A DNA stretch of 64,000 nt, taken from positions 55,220,290 to 55,284,289 of the forward strand of contig NC_065541.1 in the NCBI RefSeq assembly GCF_932294415.1, given 5' to 3'. Below the pieces are notes generated by a model. That model was not told the origin of the DNA. It made no database searches and saw only the letters and a list, made by a program, of their open reading frames with translations. A program made the position numbers and the translations under genes. This document shows positions 27,001 through 36,428 of this stretch, in pieces. This DNA comes from Quercus robur (Eukaryota; Streptophyta; Magnoliopsida; Fagales; Fagaceae). How positions within the stretch are numbered: position 1 is the stretch's first letter; each line of letters starts with the position of its first letter.

Positions 27001-30000
27001 GCACGTATGCGAGGTAAGACACTTGTATCACTCTTGATGTGATTCACAAATTCCATTGGGACTGGTGAACTGAAAAATACAAATGCCCTGGAACCCAACA
27101 AGCAGGAAAGGAAAGAAAAAACAAAACAATGATCACAACAACGCTGGCTGAAATTCTAAAAAGAAATATAAACTAGAATTTTCAGAAAGCAGTATCCTTT
27201 GCATACTTCTTGTATAAAGGCTCCCTTCCAGACATGTCAGACAAAAACATAACTACACTGCATGCTAGCAAAAAGACAGGGTTAAAATGGATCCATCTTA
27301 TCAATTTTGTGCATTAAATTCCAAAATTCATAAGCAAATGCAAGATAAGCATAAACTGTGGATATATCCATATAAAAAAAAACTAAAAGGGAATTGGTAG
27401 AAAAATCAAACTGACAAGTAGGCATACGAGGTATTAGTAAATTAGTTGAAAATTTACCAAGCCCAGAAATTTTCGTTTCAGTAAATGCATGGAACTACAT
27501 AGCAAAATGCTAGATAGTTTTCAACAAAAAACATATTTGATGAACACCTGATTGGTAACTCTAAAGTTCCAAACATCAAGTGACATTTCTCTTTCTCGAT
27601 CTGAAAGAGAGGATCCCTGCATATTTATCATAGAGCCCCTGCTTGACTTTTCTTAACAATATACATCGAGTATGAGAATTAGATGATTTTAAATCTTTGT
27701 GCTATCTGCTAGTTAATTTTGGTAGTATGATAGTGCAATTATAGCGGCAGCAACATGTAGCTCAAAATGTATGATTAATGTTACAAACAAGGACCAACAT
27801 GAGTGCAACATTAATGATTGTGTATGTTAAAGAATGTATATAAGCATTTTCTCTTGAAGGAAACAAATATGACTCATAACTAACCAAAAGAAACAGAAGA
27901 AGAAGAATTTACTTTTCTTTTGACGGCTGGATGAAATAAATAGCATCCATGGATGGCAGTGGTTGCCTTCTCCGGAAAAGGTCTTCGACCACTACAATGA
28001 AAGAAGATCTCTAGAAGTTACAAAGCCAATAACCAGCATCGATGAACCACATTACGCAGTTGTTTGGTGCAATTGTTGAAGTGGGTTTCAAGATGATGAC
28101 ATGCATAAATTTTTTCAATTACAAAGTTACTCATTCTCCTAATAAGACTTAATCCCATGACCTCACCCTCCACCCAGTAAGTTAACATTATCAATAACCA
28201 GTGTTGAAGAACAAATTATGAAGTTGTTTGGAACCATTGTTGAAGTGAATTTCAAAATGATGCCATGAATAATGATGAATGCATTTTGGAGATGACAAGG
28301 ACCACATTACAAACACACTCAGTGAGACTCAATCCCAAGACCTCAATTTCCACCCCATTTTTATTGATGAGAAAGTGCCATTTAAGTAGAGCCCAATAGC
28401 AAAATGATGACATGCATTATTTTTTTTAATGGTAAGTTACACACGTACCAAGTGGGTCTTGAACCCATAACCTGACATTCAATCCCACTATTATGGAAAA
28501 ATGAAGTACTGAGTTGAGCTAAAGCTCATTGGCGATGACATGCATCAAATCAAAATGAAAAGGACCACAAATTGAAAGCTTATAGGTAAAAATACATTTA
28601 AAGCATCATGATGGAACTCTTTGAGTGTGAAACATGGAATATCAGAGTTTGCATTCAGCCAATGTCGAATGCAACAAGAAACGTGTCAAAAAAAAAAAAG
28701 CTTAATCCACAAATGCAAAAGCAAAAATTTACAAAGAAAAATATATTTTGATACTTACATGAAACTCCTTGGTCTGTGATGTCTGCCATTTTACATGAGT
28801 GAGACATGACTTTCACCGTAACTTTATCCATGATGAGAACCTACAGAAAAATCACTTGTTTGAATAAAATAAACTGTCATGGTCAACTCCACAATCATAA
28901 AAACCACACAAAGTGCTATCCATGTATTCAGAATAAAAAAAATGAGGACAAGTCAAGTACTGGTCTGACATCATAGTATGGATGCTTGTAGTTGTAGGTA
29001 TTAGGTAAAGGCAGCAGCAAATGTCAATGAGATTCCAAAAGAGAAGCAGCTAAGGTCTAAACAGTAAAAACTCTTTACTTTACTTTATCTTTCTTTTTTT
29101 CCTTTCATTTTTATAACTAATTTAGAGCATGTTTGAATATGTTGAGGCGTACTATTAGAATTATAGTTCAATAATTAAAAATTCACCAATTTCTAACAGC
29201 TTAAGTTTTTGGGATGATATAATTTATCACTTTTTATTGCCACAACGCGGATAATCCTAGCTTCATTTAGTGAGACAACATCCATAGAGAACAAATCAAG
29301 TTCTGCTATAGAGTAATTAAAATCATGTGTGAGTATTTTTTTCTCTCTCTCTCTAGCATAACACTATTAGTAAACAACCAAAAAACCAAGCTTCTTCTAC
29401 AATAGCGATTCGTTATTGGCCAGTTTGAATAATGGGGAGGGAGCGAGAGTAGAGTAGAGTTGACCCGGAATTACCCTGACCATCCAAACTGACCCTATTA
29501 GTAACACAGAAAATCTTTAACAAGACAACATAAATGAAAACACACACACACTGAGCGCACCTTCCATGTTGACTTTGAATCCCCAGTTCTAGTTGATCCA
29601 AGCATTTCATTCAACAAACCTGAAAAACCCCCCATAAAAAAAAATTGGTAAACGACTACCGTTTAGCTAAGTTACACAAATGACAGAAATATTTCCGTCG
29701 CTTCATTCAGCTCTTTTTAGCTCTAATCAAAACGACTACAAGTTTCTGCAGTTTTCTATTCCCACTAAACGACTAATATTTCTTCTAAACGACAATAAAA
29801 GAAGTTTTAAAATATTACCATTCTCGTTTCAGTTATTGTCAACTTTTATTGACAAAGCTTCAACGTCGGTTGAACTTGTAATAACGCAATAATAATATAA
29901 TATCCTAAAATTCGGAATTTTTTTTTTTTTTCAAAATTTTCTCGGCAACCAAACGGAGTTTAGGATGAACCTGAATTCCGGAAAGTTTTTAGTTTCATAT

Positions 30001-30249
30001 ATCCTAAACCTCCATTCGGTTGTAAGAAAAAGAAGGAAAAGCTCAAACTATTGACTCAGATTTTACGCTTAAATTTTGATTCCCTTTCTCTTCCTACATT
30101 TCCTCAGGAAACAAACGGAAAACGAACCGGAATCCAAAAACAAAATTCTAAACAGAAAGAGAGAGCTTACGATCACGGCTAATTTGGCGGAAGCCTTTGT
30201 ACTCTGTGGCTCCGCCATGAGAGGACGAATCGGAATCCGAGAATGACAT
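13618..30249 (-). CDS. SEC1: SEC1/KEULE-type Sec1/Munc18 (SM) protein, complete, 21 exons
   Basis: SM proteins bind syntaxins and SNARE complexes; in plants KEULE/SEC1 works with KNOLLE-type syntaxins in cell-plate formation and secretion. Exons in order: 30249-30171, 29619-29561, 28840-28759, 27991-27913, 27257-27207, 27087-26991, 26890-26858, 26096-25971, 24232-24041, 23955-23872, 23738-23640, 23021-22945, 21287-21191, 20616-20491, 20398-20303, 17119-17003, 16873-16796, 15965-15760, 14606-14516, 14426-14337, 13686-13618. All are GT-AG with matching phases, and the total of 2028 nt gives 675 residues plus TAG, close to the family's ~660-670. Family landmarks: [10 protein letters not shown] at the N-terminus, [147 protein letters not shown]. 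Exon 7 is a 33-bp microexon. KEULE and the SEC1A/SEC1B branch cannot be separated safely by eye; several positions look closer to SEC1A/B. Confidence 0.95.
14677..15506. mobile_element. hAT-like non-autonomous element in a SEC1 intron
   Basis: It begins CAGGGATGGACCCA and ends TGGGTCTGTCCCTG, an inverted repeat with two mismatches. Flanking eight bases are gttctaat (14669-14676) and attctaat (15507-15514), seven of eight identical, matching the eight-base duplication of hAT elements. A 46-base T tract lies inside (14872-14917). From about 14929 the interior resembles the MITE at 43868-44275 (agcattca, then aacaactcaaaaa, then cccaatatcaaat), so a second element may be nested. It lies in the intron between exons 18 and 19. 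Confidence 0.8.
17483..17750 (+). mobile_element. MITE, left arm of an inverted pair
   Basis: Starts cgtttggatagaacttattt and ends gctatccaaactgcacc. Internal marks are tgctgaaactgaaaactgaa, gggaccca and acagttgaaaagtcaac. An A17 tract lies near its right end. It lies in the SEC1 intron between exons 15 and 16. See the mirrored copy at 17924-18185. Confidence 0.8.
17924..18185 (-). mobile_element. MITE, right arm of an inverted pair
   Basis: This is the reverse complement of the 17483-17750 copy: it starts ggtgcagtttggatagcacg and ends agttctatccgaacagaccc. It is interrupted by a (TA)n plus T tract at about 17980-18016. With the left arm it forms an inverted repeat of about 260-bp arms around a spacer of roughly 170 bp. 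Confidence 0.8.
18950..19875 (-). pseudogene. LINE (non-LTR) reverse transcriptase relic
   Basis: Minus-strand conceptual translation gives broken but ordered pieces of a plant LINE reverse transcriptase and its downstream region: [25 protein letters not shown], the catalytic-site equivalent [28 protein letters not shown], then IKKQHVHKM and RLRWFGYMQR. Stops and frame changes occur throughout, so it is dead. It lies in the SEC1 intron between exons 15 and 16, in the same orientation as the gene. Confidence 0.85.
20861..20876. repeat. G16 homopolymer tract
   Basis: Ten T followed by 16 G on the plus strand, in a SEC1 intron (C tract in the transcript). Probable G-quadruplex former on the template strand and prone to length error. 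Confidence 0.9.
21841..22200. other. Possible LTR or other repeat fragment in a SEC1 intron
   Basis: Between exons 12 and 13, this stretch (aggagtcagcacctagactt, then tatataggaaaactaaaccc) has a base composition and motif style unlike its surroundings. On the minus strand it reads like an LTR promoter, with TATATAAG about 30 bases before a possible start. No terminal repeats or target duplication were found, so the assignment is weak. Confidence 0.3.
23797..23817. repeat. G21 homopolymer tract
   Basis: Twenty-one G on the plus strand, about 55 bases upstream (in transcript terms, downstream) of a SEC1 splice site, in the intron between exons 10 and 11. A second long G run in the same gene. 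Confidence 0.9.
25140..25350. mobile_element. MITE with imperfect inverted ends
   Basis: Left end aaagtttggctccaaacatg and right end tatgtttaaagccaaacatt are imperfect inverted repeats, with 'ggctatctttt' and 'aagatagctcc' just inside. It lies in the SEC1 intron between exons 8 and 9. Confidence 0.7.
25371..25865. mobile_element. Second copy of the same MITE, split by a TRIM
   Basis: It begins aaaaagtttggctccaaaca and ends with the diverged inverted terminus (ggttggaaaagatggctcta, then aacatgcttagaaccaattt). A TRIM element (25412-25694) interrupts it, and the outer halves rejoin to a MITE of about 210 bp like the neighbouring copy. Confidence 0.7.
25412..25694 (+). mobile_element. Complete 283-bp TRIM retrotransposon
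   Basis: Two 79-bp LTRs (25412-25490 and 25616-25694) share gttaaatgattaaatttacc and ttaaacttttggg. The primer-binding site TGGTATCAGAGC starts at 25491, immediately after the 5' LTR. A G-rich polypurine tract (gtgagggggggag) ends just before the 3' LTR. The target duplication TTTAC flanks it exactly (25407-25411 and 25695-25699). The 3' LTR keeps the TG...CA ends; the 5' LTR has mutated to TA...TA. There is no coding capacity, as expected for TRIMs. Confidence 0.93.
28012..28530. repeat. Three-fold tandem repeat, ~170-bp unit, in SEC1 intron 3
   Basis: Three diverged units in a row carry the same order. 'gttgtttgg' then 'attgttgaagtg' and 'tttcaa-atgatg' appear at about 28055 and 28222. A conserved 'tgagactcaatccca-gacct' type segment appears at about 28145, 28320 and 28455. 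The first two units are clearest, and the third is most diverged and partly deleted. Confidence 0.65.
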
Positions 30250-32897
30250 TGTCGCTGCAGCAGATTTGGATTAAAAAAAAAAAAACACGCAGATTCAAAG
30301 AATGGAATCCCAAATACAGAGAGAGAGAGAGCTGTGCGCGTGTTTGCTAAACGAGAAAAGTTTGTTATATTTGCGTGGGAACGTGTAATTTGGAACGTGA
30401 AGGTCGTTAACGTTTCAGGGACAAGCAAAGATGCCTCCAAATTTTTTTATTTATACATCTCCATACGGCGTCGTTTTAACACTTTAGGGTGTGTTTTATG
30501 ACGAATATGCCCTCCAGAAGTTCTACGTTGATAACATTTTTACAACAAATCATAAGTGGTTAATTGGTTGTTATTGGTTATAATTTGAATCTACCACTGA
30601 AATTATTTTTCTACCTTATCAATAACAACCTGTCACATAAAATTTGTTGTGAAAATATTGTAGATATAATATTTCTCATATGCCCTCTCACCCTTAATAA
30701 CCGTCTATGGACTCTTAACAAAGATGGTAAGAACCTAGCCTCATGCATGTGCCACTTACAATACATGATGCTTGAAAGGGTTTTTGAAATTTTTCGATAG
30801 TAGGATAAGTGGATAACTATGGATCAAAGATAAAATATAGGCTATAAATAGTTAGTTTTGTCGAATATTGAATGTTCAAATTTAGTTAGATAATAACTAT
30901 AAAATGTTCAAATTTGACTCAAGCTTAAACAAAGCCTAAAATATACGTTTGAGCTTTTTAGGTAATCCAAACGCTTGAGTTTGGCTTGGTTTGACTAAAT
31001 TCATTAGTCAAGTTTAGTTTGAGCTCAATATCAAGTTTTTAAGCTTGAAATCCAAAACAAGTACATTAATAAGCTCATATTAAGCATATTATGAACTCAT
31101 TTGGTTAAGATGTGTGGTTTCAATGCTCAATTAATTAAAAAAATTAGTAAGATATGCATTTATTTTTCAATCTCATATTAGGCATATACCAACCTAAACT
31201 CAGCTTATTTTTTATCAAGCCCTAATGTTTTAGGGGCCTGTTCATGAACAATTATTTTATTCTATTTTTTTGCTTGAACTTGGCTTGTTTATTAAATAAG
31301 TTTGAAATTAAGGCTCAAGTTTGGCTCATTTATAAACAAACAAACATGAATATGTTTTTCATCAAGTCAAACTCAAACATGTTTATGAATAGCTTAGTTC
31401 ATTTATTGCCCTATTAAAACATGTGATATGTAGTTAGATATAATTAAAAAAGTTTTGTTTTGTTTTTTTTCAATTTAACTATTTTCTCTTGTCTCTCATT
31501 TTATTCTAATTTGCTTAGAACCATTTGCAATAATATTTTTTAGTTCTCCATTTTTATTTTTAGAAAAATATATTTAAATTAAAGTGTGGTCCAAAACTCC
31601 ATGTAATCGAGGGTTGAATTTGGACTTACCAATTGACATGAGAAGGTTTCAAGTTTTAATTGTGATAACCTCGATTGATATCCCTAGACTTCTCTTTTTT
31701 TTTTTTTCCTTGTTACGCTTTGTTATTCATATGGAGTAAAGAATAATCCTAATTTCTAAATCAAACTTGATTACAAGAGGATTAACATGGTTTTCACAGG
31801 ATGAGGTACCGGTAGAAGTTAACCTGCAAGATTAGGTAGGAGACAGGGGTGATCTGAGATTTTGACACTCATGATTGGTTGAAATTCTAGCCAAGTGCAC
31901 GAGATCAATTGACAAATTCATCTCATGTCAGAATCTTGAATAGATCTAATTTAAAATGAGCGTAAAATAACAGGAATCATTGTTTGGTAACATGTATGGC
32001 TTGCATGAACATTTCAAGAGGCAGTGTTTTTTCTCCCCTTATTAAAACTCTAAATCAATCCAGATCAATCAATTGTTGTAGCCCTAGTATAGAGTGAGGT
32101 CCCTCAAAGAGCGCCCTTGACCAGATCATAAATAAGTTGTCACGAAATACAGGGCGATTGTTAATATTATTATCTAAGCTTTTATGGCTGCATTGGCTTC
32201 TTCAAGATGTATGAGTTTTCTTGTCTTCTGCCACTTTATTTACTAGAATAATTGGAGTAAAATACACATCGTACACAATGACGTCTTTCATGAATAAACC
32301 AAATATATTGAGATTAACTGTCCCTTTGATTGTCACAAATTTTTTTTTATAGTACTTGTTACCAAAAAAAGAACCATTTTCAAAGTACCTTGCAAATTAC
32401 AACTCGATCCATTCCCTCTTATGATAATGCCAACATCTTTGCCAAATCTTATCACTAGGTCGGTTCTATGATCTTGTATTGAAATTTAAGTTGGCAACTT
32501 GTGACCTATCTTGAGTTGAGAGAGGTTGTTAGATTACATTAGACTATAGCCATATTGGTTCATTGTCCTTTTCTAGCTTGTACAACCCTCACTTATATAT
32601 ATTGCACTAGTAAAATATCTCTAAATAGGACTTCCTTATGAAGTTTAACATGAAATTGAATAATACTATAATTATCCTTTCAAAAGTTAACCAAAAACCA
32701 TAAAATCCAGCTTGACAACTTCATTTTTGATTATTAAAAAAAAATTAAAAAAAAAAAAAAAACCCTCCCCGAAGCAAATCTAGCATATATGAGCTTAGCT
32801 TTGCTGATCCATATTCCATAACAGCACAGATTCGATAATCTCACATTTGATAATGTCATGAGCCACACCTTCTACGTCATCAATCTAAATTTATACA
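30250..32897. other. Intergenic region upstream of the SEC1-type gene
   Basis: The SEC1 5' leader (minus strand) carries an A13/T13 tract at about 30273-30286 and a GAGAGAGA run near 30321-30330. About 30510-30690 resembles 61550-61720 (tacaacaaat or acaataaatt, then tgttattggttataatttga, then caacctgtcac), so it is a dispersed MITE-like repeat. 30840-31440 is AT-rich with repeated 'gttcaaatttgactcaagct' type sequence. From about 32815 the DNA resembles the sequence downstream of the second reductase gene (44279 on). No gene seen. Confidence 0.5.
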
Positions 32898-32997
32898 TCT
32901 ATATATATATATATATATATATATCTAAAAGCTAAAATATAGTATTTATTGTTATTACGCTCTTATTAAGTTACATTAATAATTACATCATCACCAC

Positions 32998-33157
32998 AGC
33001 GCACCCTTGGTACAATGGTTACTCCACAAATACAAATGCTTGTGGGGTATTGGGGGTAAGGGTCAGGATTCAAGTTTTCAAGAGAGAGTTTCACATACAT
33101 ATATACTTAGATTAGGTTAGAATAGAAATTTTATCTTGTATAAAAAAAAAAAAAAAA
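32998..33157 (+). mobile_element. tRNA-derived SINE with target duplication
   Basis: Starts agcgcacccttggtacaatg (A-box-like 'tggtacaatggt'), has a B-box-like 'gggtcaggattcaag', and ends ttatcttgtataaaaaa in an A tract. Flanks are aattacatcatcaccac (32981-32997) and aattacgtcatccaccc (33158-33174), a target duplication of about 17 bases with three mismatches or shifts. It is nested in the Helitron. Confidence 0.8.
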
Positions 33158-33748
33158 AATTACGTCATCCACCCATTTTCAACATTGTTTCTCCTATTTT
33201 AACTATTTTTTTCTTATTAATTTTCCAATTTATTGTTATACTTTCTCTAACTTCTCCTCCCTCTTTTTACATTTTCATCTCCCCACTACTATCTACCTTA
33301 ATATCACTTTTCATTTATCCATTTATCTTCCTTTATTTTTGGCTTTTCTTATTCTTCTCTTCTTACTATCAATTTACAATTCTCTTTCCCATTCTATATA
33401 TAGTTTTCCTACAAACAAAAGGTTATTTCTCTCTCTCAAGTTTTTTCTCATTTTTTGTGGATTTTATTTTTCTTGCATCTCTACTTTAGGTTGATGAATT
33501 TTTGTATTATTTGCAACTCTACTACTTGATTTGATGTGATTAAGTTTTATGTTTTTAAGTTTTTATCTTTTTTTTTTATTCTTTTTTATTTCATAGATGT
33601 TATCATCATATTGTATCATAAAGATAGTATATAAAAATATAATGTTATTTTATTACATAACATGACTTGGATAATTTGGTATTTATTACTATATATTTTA
33701 TTTTTACTTTTTTTCTTCTCATATTATTTTCTATAAATTTCTTATTAT

Positions 33749-33751
<3 letters not shown>

Positions 33752-33799
<48 letters not shown>
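33752..33799. repeat. (CT)n microsatellite
   Basis: About 24 TC units in the Helitron interior, in a pyrimidine-rich strand asymmetry that spans about 33180-33800. Confidence 0.95.
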
Positions 33800-33803
<4 letters not shown>

Positions 33804-34014
33804 AATTCTTCATTGCAACTCTACTTTATATTGATGAATCATTGTGATTTTTAAAATTATATTTTGGGTTCATACATTTGGCATTATATTTTTTAGTTCC
33901 TCATTACAAGAAGTCTCTTTCTCTCTACAATAAAATTTTGAGAATAAATTATACATATTTAGAATAAGTTTGATATGGGTTTTGATTGTCATAATAATTT
34001 ATTTTAAAAGAATG

Positions 34015-34799
34015 TGTGGGAGGTTTGAGGACAGCACCAGTACTAGGCCATAATCGAGGAGTGCATAGGCCCATTATGGGGTATCCAAGGACGGTGCCCC
34101 TATTGGGCCACGACCGAGGAGTGTATGGGCCCAACAGGTAGATGGAAAATGCTGGGAGAAAGGAATCAAACAAGGACCTCTCACAACCCCAGGAAGGAGA
34201 GAGGAATGCTACCACTGCTAAGAGGTTCGGATTGAGGCAAGTTGCCTTGGCAAGGGACAGAGAAAAAGGGACAGGATGCATGATGAAGAAACCACCGCCC
34301 ATCACCTTTGCATTAAATACACTGCACCAATTAGGACAATTGCATTTATGAAGTGACGCCTGAATAGTGCTCGAATAACCTGTAGCACACCTTGCATTTC
34401 CTTCAAAGAAGGGATGAGACAAGCATCTAGGGTAAATTTGCCACCTTACAACTAGAGGGTCAGGATCAAGTGCAAACGACTATAAAATGAGGGGAGAACC
34501 CCATTAAGAAGGGGACACAAAGAATTAGGGAGAAAATTACTTAAACACATGTTGTTGTAAGTTGTGTAACACCTTCCTCAGTCAACCAAGGGAACATTAA
34601 TACAAGACTTTAATTTTTCCCACTCAAATCCTTTTTGCTTTCTATCTGATTCATGTTTCCCAGTGTTAGACCATAAGACAAGGAATCCACGTGTTGGTCT
34701 GCTTTTCCCATCTTTAAATAAATTGATTGTAGTGGGCTCACATCCAAAGCCCAACTCCTAGCCTTTGGGCCCTTGGGTGCTACCTTTATGCCCCACATA
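34015..34799 (+). mobile_element. Probable solo LTR, 785 bp, nested in the Helitron
   Basis: Begins TGTGGGAGGTTTGAGGACAG and ends near ATGCCCCACATA, so the ends are inverted (TGTGGG/CCCACA). GAATG occurs on both sides (34010-34014 and 34800-34804). A TATA-like 'ctataaaatga' at about 34479 sits where an LTR promoter would be. With the GAATG duplication the element ends in TA rather than CA, so the right end is not canonical, and a slightly different boundary is possible. No internal region or second LTR was found. Confidence 0.62.
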
Positions 34800-35194
34800 G
34801 AATGAATAAGTTGAATAATTTATTTTAAAAAAATGACACACACACACACACACACACACATATTTATTTATTTATTTTGCTTAAATATATAATCAACCCT
34901 ATGCAATTCATTTAAAAGTAATGTCATTATAACAAATGAATAATTGCTCTAAAGGTTACATTTGCATATTTATAGTCTTTATGTTTAGAAAGACTTTAAT
35001 TTAAATTTACCGAATTGGACTGAAATGCTATGTTAATGTGATATAGTAAAATGGCAACAATACTAAATGCTATACTTAAAGATTTTAGATATTACGAGTT
35101 TAAAATTTATATATTTTTTAATAAATTTGGATATAGAATAGATGCTTTCAACCCAAACATGTTTTTTCCTATTATATATATAAGTGCACAAAAT

Positions 35195-35870
35195 AGATTG
35201 AAGTGGATCAAAATGAAAGTGGTCCAAATGGACCGAATTGGACCAAATACAACAAAGTGGACTGAATGGACAAAATAGGACTGAATAGGAACAATGTGGA
35301 CTGAATAGAAACAAAGTGGACTGAATAAGAACCAATGGACAGATAGGACCAAAGTGGACAGAATGGACCTATCAGGACCAAATTGGACTGAATAGGACTA
35401 AAGTGGACTGAATATAACCCGTGTAGTCTGAATAAAACCGAAGTGGACTAAATGAACCAAATAGAACCAATGTGGACCGAATAGAACTAAAGTGGATAAA
35501 ATGGACTGATTAGGACTAAATTGAACAGAATGGCCCAAATAGAACTAAAGTGGACCAAAGTGGATAGCTTGTACCGAATAGGACCAAATATAACCAAAGT
35601 GGACAAGATGAATGGAATAGGACCAAAATGGACCGAATATGACCAAAGTGGACATAATGGACCGAATAGGACTAATGTGAACCGAATAGAACCGAAGTGG
35701 ACTAGTAGACCGAATAGAGCCAATGTGAACCGAAGTGGACTAAATAAGACCGAATGTCCTGAATAGAACTCTAGTGGACAGAATGGACTAAATAGGACCG
35801 AATAGAACCAAGTTATATCGAAGAGGACATAATGGACCGAATAGAACCAATGTGGACTGAATCAGACTTT
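35195..35870. repeat. Degenerate minisatellite of GGACCGAATAGAACCAAAGT-type units
   Basis: About 680 bp of alternating 'gtggact-gaat' and 'aggacc-aaa' blocks of 11-12 bases (higher-order period about 35 bases), very poor in T on the plus strand. A smaller outlier patch with the same motifs lies at about 36070-36180. Both are inside the Helitron. Short frames here encode only periodic peptide and are not genes. Confidence 0.9.
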
Positions 35871-36428
35871 TGAATATTTATCATTTTTATTGCATTTTCA
35901 GGGATTATATTTCTAATTTCTAATATTTATTTTCTTTGAATTTTTTAACTTAAAATTAAAGAAGTTAGCCCAAATATAATAAATCATACTTTTCAACCCA
36001 AAAATTAAGGAAAAAAAAAGATTTTTTGAGTTGAAATTGAAAAGACAACCTACAAAAAGAATCAACTTATGGTCCAATTAGTCTAAAATGGACTTAAGGG
36101 GACTGAAATTGATTGGATGGACCGAAGTAGACCTAATTGGACCAAATGGGATTGAAGTAGACCTAATTGGACCACATAGAAACAATTTAATTTTAGGGAG
36201 AACAAATTATCTTTAACAAATTTTAGAAAAAGAATTATACATTATATAACGATACAAATTATTATTTATTCTCATACATCGCGCGGTTCTGCGACTAGTA
36301 GCAATAAAAGATGAAACTAGCAACTGTTATACAAATTGCAAAAGAACTTATACATTAGACAACAGAGTGAGAATAAATCAATGCCAGACTACCGCACGCC
36401 TTACCCATAATTTTCATTGAGCATTGAA

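Larger units (their letters stand above)
32898..36298 (+). mobile_element. Helitron, 3.4 kb, with nested insertions
   Basis: The 5' end is A|TCTATATATATATATAT (TC at 32898-32899) followed by ctaaaagctaaaatatag. The 3' end is acatcgcgcggttctgcg then ACTAG|T (CTAG 36295-36298), matching the widespread plant Helitron 3' terminus. Host bases are A (32897) and T (36299). The outer flanks (ending aatctaaatttataca, then tagcaataaaag) rejoin to sequence that aligns with the uninterrupted stretch downstream of the second reductase gene at about 44340-44400, which acts as an empty site. It contains a SINE, a (CT)n tract, a solo LTR and a minisatellite. No Rep/helicase seen. Confidence 0.82.

Noticed and set aside
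29130-29235. Sequence resembling a TRIM LTR (ttagaattatagttcaataa, then cttaagtttttggga)
   Set aside because: Some likeness to the 79-bp TRIM LTR at 25412, but with too many differences and no duplication, so not called.
30069-30440. 123-codon minus-strand frame over SEC1 exon 1
   Set aside because: Different frame from the exon ([10 protein letters not shown] starts at 30249); it reads through the leader and intron 1.
33136-33489. 117-codon hydrophobic frame on the plus strand
   Set aside because: Low-complexity pyrimidine-rich Helitron interior. The many Leu/Ile/Phe codons come from the T-rich composition, not from a membrane protein family.
35051-35766. Several open frames on both strands over the minisatellite
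   Set aside because: Periodic peptides produced by the repeat; no independent evidence of coding.
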